Assembly: GCF_014251275.1 (NCBI RefSeq)
Contig: NZ_CP059183.1
Coordinates: 268,501 to 332,500 of the forward strand
Source of the DNA: Blattabacterium cuenoti
Lineage (GTDB): Bacteria > Bacteroidota > Bacteroidia > Flavobacteriales > Blattabacteriaceae
Reading direction: 5' to 3'
DNA length: 64,000 bases
The notes below the pieces were generated by a model. The model did not search any database, was not told the DNA's origin, and saw only the letters and a list, made by a program, of their open reading frames with translations. Within the stretch, counting starts at the first letter, position 1. Every line of letters begins with the position of its first letter. The position numbers and the translations under genes are program-made. This document shows positions 58,824-64,000 of the stretch, piece after piece.

Positions 58824-60647
58824 ATGTCTAATCAAACTGAAAATGAGAAAATAAAAACTGGAATTACTATAAATCATGAAAAAAAAGAAAATTCTAGGAA
58901 AAAAATTGACATAGATTTTGATTGGCCTAATATAAATCTAAATAATATTGTTATTGGACAGTATGAAAGAAAAAAACTTGAAGAAGTATATTCAAAAACA
59001 CTTCCAAATATACAAGAATTAGAAGTGTACAGTGGAATTATAACTAGGATATCATGTAAGGTAGTACTTGTAGATATTGGTTTTAAAGCAGAAGGTCTTA
59101 TCCCAATTAGTGAGTTTAAAGAAAATTCTTCAATTAAAGTAGGAGATGAGTTAGAAGTAATGGTTGTAAAAATAGATTATAAGGGACAATGCATCCTTTC
59201 ATATAAAAAAGCAAATATGCTTAGAAACTGGGAAAAAATCAATGAATCATATAATAATTCAAAAGTAATATTAGGTTATGTATCTGCAAGAACTAAAGGA
59301 GGACTTATTGTAGAAATATTCGATATAGAGTGTTTTCTGCCTGGTTCTCATATTAACGTAAAACCAGTTAGAGATTATGATATTTACGTAGGAAAAACTA
59401 TGGAAGTAAAAGTAGTAAAAATTAATCATAAAACAAAAAATGTAGTTGTATCCCATAAAGTATTGATAGAAAGGGATATTGAAGAACAAAGAAAAGAAAT
59501 GATATCAAAACTAGATAAAGGACAAGTATTAGAAGGAAAAATAAAAAATATTCTTCCTTATGGAGCATTTGTAGATTTAGGTGGAGTAGATGCATTACTT
59601 CATATTACGGATATGAGTTGGCCACATATTAATCATCCTACAGAAATAGTTCAATTAGAACAAGAACTAAAATTTGTTGTATTAGGAATAGATAAAGAAA
59701 AAAATCGTGTTCAATTAGGATTAAAACAATTACAACCTCATCCATGGGAAACATTAGATAAAAAATTGAAAGAAGGTAATGTAGTAAAAGGAAAAGTTAG
59801 TGTATTAGCTGATTATGGGGCTTTTATTGAAATTATACCAGGAGTAGAAGCATTATTGCATATTAGCGAAATGTCTTGGTCTTCTGATTTATCTTCTCCT
59901 CAAGATTTTGTACAAATAGGTGACGAATTAAAAGCAGTTATATTAACTATAGACAGAAAAGAAAGAAAAATGTCTTTAAGTGTTAAGCAACTTACTATAG
60001 ATCCTTGGATTGATATAATAAATAAATATCCTGTAAAATCTAAGCACAAAGGGATAATAAAAAAGATTACTAATTTTGGTGTATTCGTAGAATTGGAAAA
60101 AGGTATATCTGGAATTGTTTATACTAATGATTTATCTTGGACAAAAAAGATAAAACATCCTTCTGAATTTTGTAATATTAACAGTGAATTAGAAGTAATT
60201 GTTTTATCTGTTGATGTTCATACAAGGAAATTAAATTTGGGACATAAACAATTGATGGAAAATCCATGGTATAAATATGAAAAATTATATGTCGTTAATA
60301 GCATACATAATGGGATTGTATCTAATACCTTTGATAAAGGGGCTTATATAAAATTTTCAAAAGATCAAACTGTAGAAGCATTTTCTCCACTTCGTTTTTT
60401 AGAGAAAAAAGATGGTAGTTTTCTTAAAAAAGATGATAAATCTGATTTTAAAATAATTGAATTTAACAAAGATACTAAAAAAATTGTTGTATCTCATAAG
60501 TCTGTTTATTGCAATAAAAACAAAAATTACCATAAGCATAAAAAAGAGAAACGTGTAAGAAATATAAAATTTGAGAGATCTACACTTGGAGATATTAAAG
60601 GTTTAGCTAAATTGAAAGAAAAAATAGAAAAAGAGAAAAAAAAATAG
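58824..60647 (+). CDS. rpsA: 30S ribosomal protein S1
   Basis: Binds mRNA and helps recruit it to the 30S subunit. The protein has 607 residues: an N-terminal lead of about 65, then six S1 RNA-binding repeats, recognisable from YSGIITRISCKVVLVDIG, GYVSARTKGGLIVEI, GKIKNILPYGAFVDLGG, GKVSVLADYGAFIEI, GIIKKITNFGVFVEL and GIVSNTFDKGAYIKF. The C-terminus is lysine-rich. S1 matters more here since start sites lack Shine-Dalgarno pairing. nrdA follows after only ten bases. Confidence 0.96.
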   Translation: MSNQTENEKIKTGITINHEKKENSRKKIDIDFDWPNINLNNIVIGQYERKKLEEVYSKTLPNIQELEVYSGIITRISCKVVLVDIGFKAEGLIPISEFKENSSIKVGDELEVMVVKIDYKGQCILSYKKANMLRNWEKINESYNNSKVILGYVSARTKGGLIVEIFDIECFLPGSHINVKPVRDYDIYVGKTMEVKVVKINHKTKNVVVSHKVLIERDIEEQRKEMISKLDKGQVLEGKIKNILPYGAFVDLGGVDALLHITDMSWPHINHPTEIVQLEQELKFVVLGIDKEKNRVQLGLKQLQPHPWETLDKKLKEGNVVKGKVSVLADYGAFIEIIPGVEALLHISEMSWSSDLSSPQDFVQIGDELKAVILTIDRKERKMSLSVKQLTIDPWIDIINKYPVKSKHKGIIKKITNFGVFVELEKGISGIVYTNDLSWTKKIKHPSEFCNINSELEVIVLSVDVHTRKLNLGHKQLMENPWYKYEKLYVVNSIHNGIVSNTFDKGAYIKFSKDQTVEAFSPLRFLEKKDGSFLKKDDKSDFKIIEFNKDTKKIVVSHKSVYCNKNKNYHKHKKEKRVRNIKFERSTLGDIKGLAKLKEKIEKEKKK

Positions 60648-61314
60648 TTTTTATTTTATGTCAACATTGGAAACACACCCGATTGCAGAAAAAGAAGGAT
60701 GGAAAGTTGGCAAGGACTTTCCTGTATGGGCTAATAATGAATTATATCTAACTACAATTAAAGGAGGATATTTATTGGATGGTGAGACTCCATTTAATGC
60801 TTACAAAAGATTAGCAATTAATGCTTCTAAAATTCTTAATAAACCTACAATAGAAAATAAGTTTTTTAATATTTTTTGGAAAGGATGGTTAATTCCTTCT
60901 ACTCCAGTTATGGTAAATCTTGGGACTGAAAAAGGTTTGCCAATAAGTTGTTTTTCTAGTAGAGTAGGTGATAGTATGTACGATATATATAGAAAAAACT
61001 TAGAAATGGCAATATTAAGTAAACATGGTGGAGGAACTTCTTATGATTTTAGTTTAATTAGACCCATTGGAAAATCTATAAAAAGTGGAACTCTAGGTAA
61101 TTCAGATGGTATTATACCTTTTATTAAATCATATGACAGTACTATAATAGCTAGCAAACAAGGAAGAACAAGAAGAGGTGCAGTAGCAATTTATTTGGAT
61201 ATAGAACACCAAGAATATCAAGAATTTTTGAAAATAAGAGAACCCAAAGGAGATATTAATAGGCAATGCCATAATATTCATCAAGGAGTAATAATTTCTA
61301 ATTATTTTATGGAA

Positions 61315-63315
<2,001 letters not shown>

Positions 63316-63318
<3 letters not shown>

Positions 63319-64000
63319 GTGCTAAATAATAATAGTGATGAAAGAACTTTGTGGATTAACACTCTTAAAGAAAGAGTAAAAACTGGAGAACCTTATATCT
63401 TTTTTAAAGATAATGCTAATAAAAATACTCCAAAAAATTGGAAAAAACATGGATTAAAAATTAATCATAGCAATTTATGTTCGGAAATTATGTTGCCTAC
63501 AGATGAGAATCATACTCTTGTATGTTGTTTGTCTTCTTTAAATTTATCAAAATATTTTGAATGGAAAAATACAAATACTGTTTTTTATTCTATTTTATTT
63601 TTAGATGCTGTTTTACAAGAATTTATTAATAAAGGAAAAAATATAAAAGGGATAGAAGATGCAGTAAGATTTGCCGAAAAAAGCAGAGCATTGGGGTTAG
63701 GAGCTTTAGGATGGCATTCTTATTTACAATCTAATATGATACCTTTTATCTCGTCTAAATCTGAAATTTTAACACATGATATATTTAATAATATTAAAAT
63801 AGGAACTCAAAAAGCAACTAAATATTTAGCTAAAGAATATGGAGAACCAGAATGGAATTTAGGTACTGGAAGAAGAAATTTAACTTTAATGGCAATTGCT
63901 CCTAATAGGAGTTCTGCAAAATTAGCTGGAGGAGTATCTCAAGGTATAGAACCATTAGCTGCAAATATTTATGTTGATGATGATGCAAAAGGAATGCATA
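63316..64000 (+). pseudogene. Second partial copy of nrdA (internal segment)
   Basis: Identical to 61315-61999, corresponding to about residues 220 to 448 of nrdA, in the same orientation. It has no start codon of its own, since it begins in mid-gene where 23S rRNA stops, so it should not yield a working protein. The reading frame remains open to the window edge. It is the visible start of the second copy of the 2001-base unit, or an assembly artefact. No transposase, inverted repeat or target duplication is seen at the junction; only AAAGTG is shared between the two parent sequences. Confidence 0.9.

Overview
The window looks like part of the reduced chromosome of a Bacteroidota (Flavobacteriales) insect endosymbiont, most likely a Blattabacterium-type cockroach symbiont. 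The reasons are strong A+T richness by eye, tightly packed genes with frequent ATGA overlaps, no convincing Shine-Dalgarno sites, and flavobacterial traits: DnaE with an N-terminal exonuclease, DnaG without zinc cysteines, a fused DAHP synthase/chorismate mutase, an ArgF' type transcarbamylase and a TAnnTTTG promoter element. Amino-acid pathways for host provisioning are kept beside eroded or trimmed genes. The genus is inferred; no marker here was compared with a database.

Layout. 1-694: 5' part of argH (minus). 778-4279: gyrB-uppP-truB (plus), with rpsP convergent. 4.7-7.5 kb: tRNA-Gln, a glutamate/dicarboxylate symporter, mvaD, tRNA-His. 7.5-14.6 kb: aspC-like aminotransferase, rsmG, an amidohydrolase, lysS, lipB, mtaB, a peroxiredoxin. 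14.7-23.3 kb: a minus-strand block pheA-aminotransferase-tyrA-DAHP synthase/chorismate mutase-metK-fabI-rpe-dnaG. 23.6-29.1 kb: mntH, then rpsF-rpsR-rplI, gltX and mnmE (minus). 29.2-36.0 kb: prmC-ligA, lon, lysA, tRNA-Ser (plus). 36-42.7 kb: metG, a stand-alone 5'-3' exonuclease, frameshifted nadD, an OprP-like porin, ftsK, tRNA-Asp. 42.7-54.2 kb: one long minus-strand arginine run, [GNAT-argG]-argC-argD-carA-carB-argF'-argB-argE-trxA. 54.3-58.7 kb: dnaE. 58.8-62.4 kb: rpsA-nrdA (plus). 62.4-63.3 kb: 5S rRNA and only the 3' part of 23S rRNA (minus). 63.3-64.0 kb: an exact second copy of the middle of nrdA.

How the genes work together. The arginine cluster plus argH covers ornithine acetyl/succinyl-intermediate steps, carbamoyl phosphate, citrulline and argininosuccinate. 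The pheA-tyrA block, lysA and the aminotransferases supply aromatic amino acids and lysine. Replication genes (gyrB, dnaE, dnaG, ligA) are present, but several accessory domains are gone: the PolA polymerase domain, the FtsK gamma domain, the MetG C-terminal appendage and the NrdA C-terminal cysteine tail.

The most striking structure is at the right edge. Positions 63316-64000 repeat 61315-61999 with no mismatch at a spacing of 2001 bases. The junction falls inside 23S rRNA. This is either a tandem duplication of a nrdA-3'/5S/23S-3' unit or an assembly error. Other signals worth a look are nadD broken in an A10 tract, a lysA stop codon inside tRNA-Ser, a GNAT-argG fusion, and a set of unusually long perfect palindromes, most of them inside genes.
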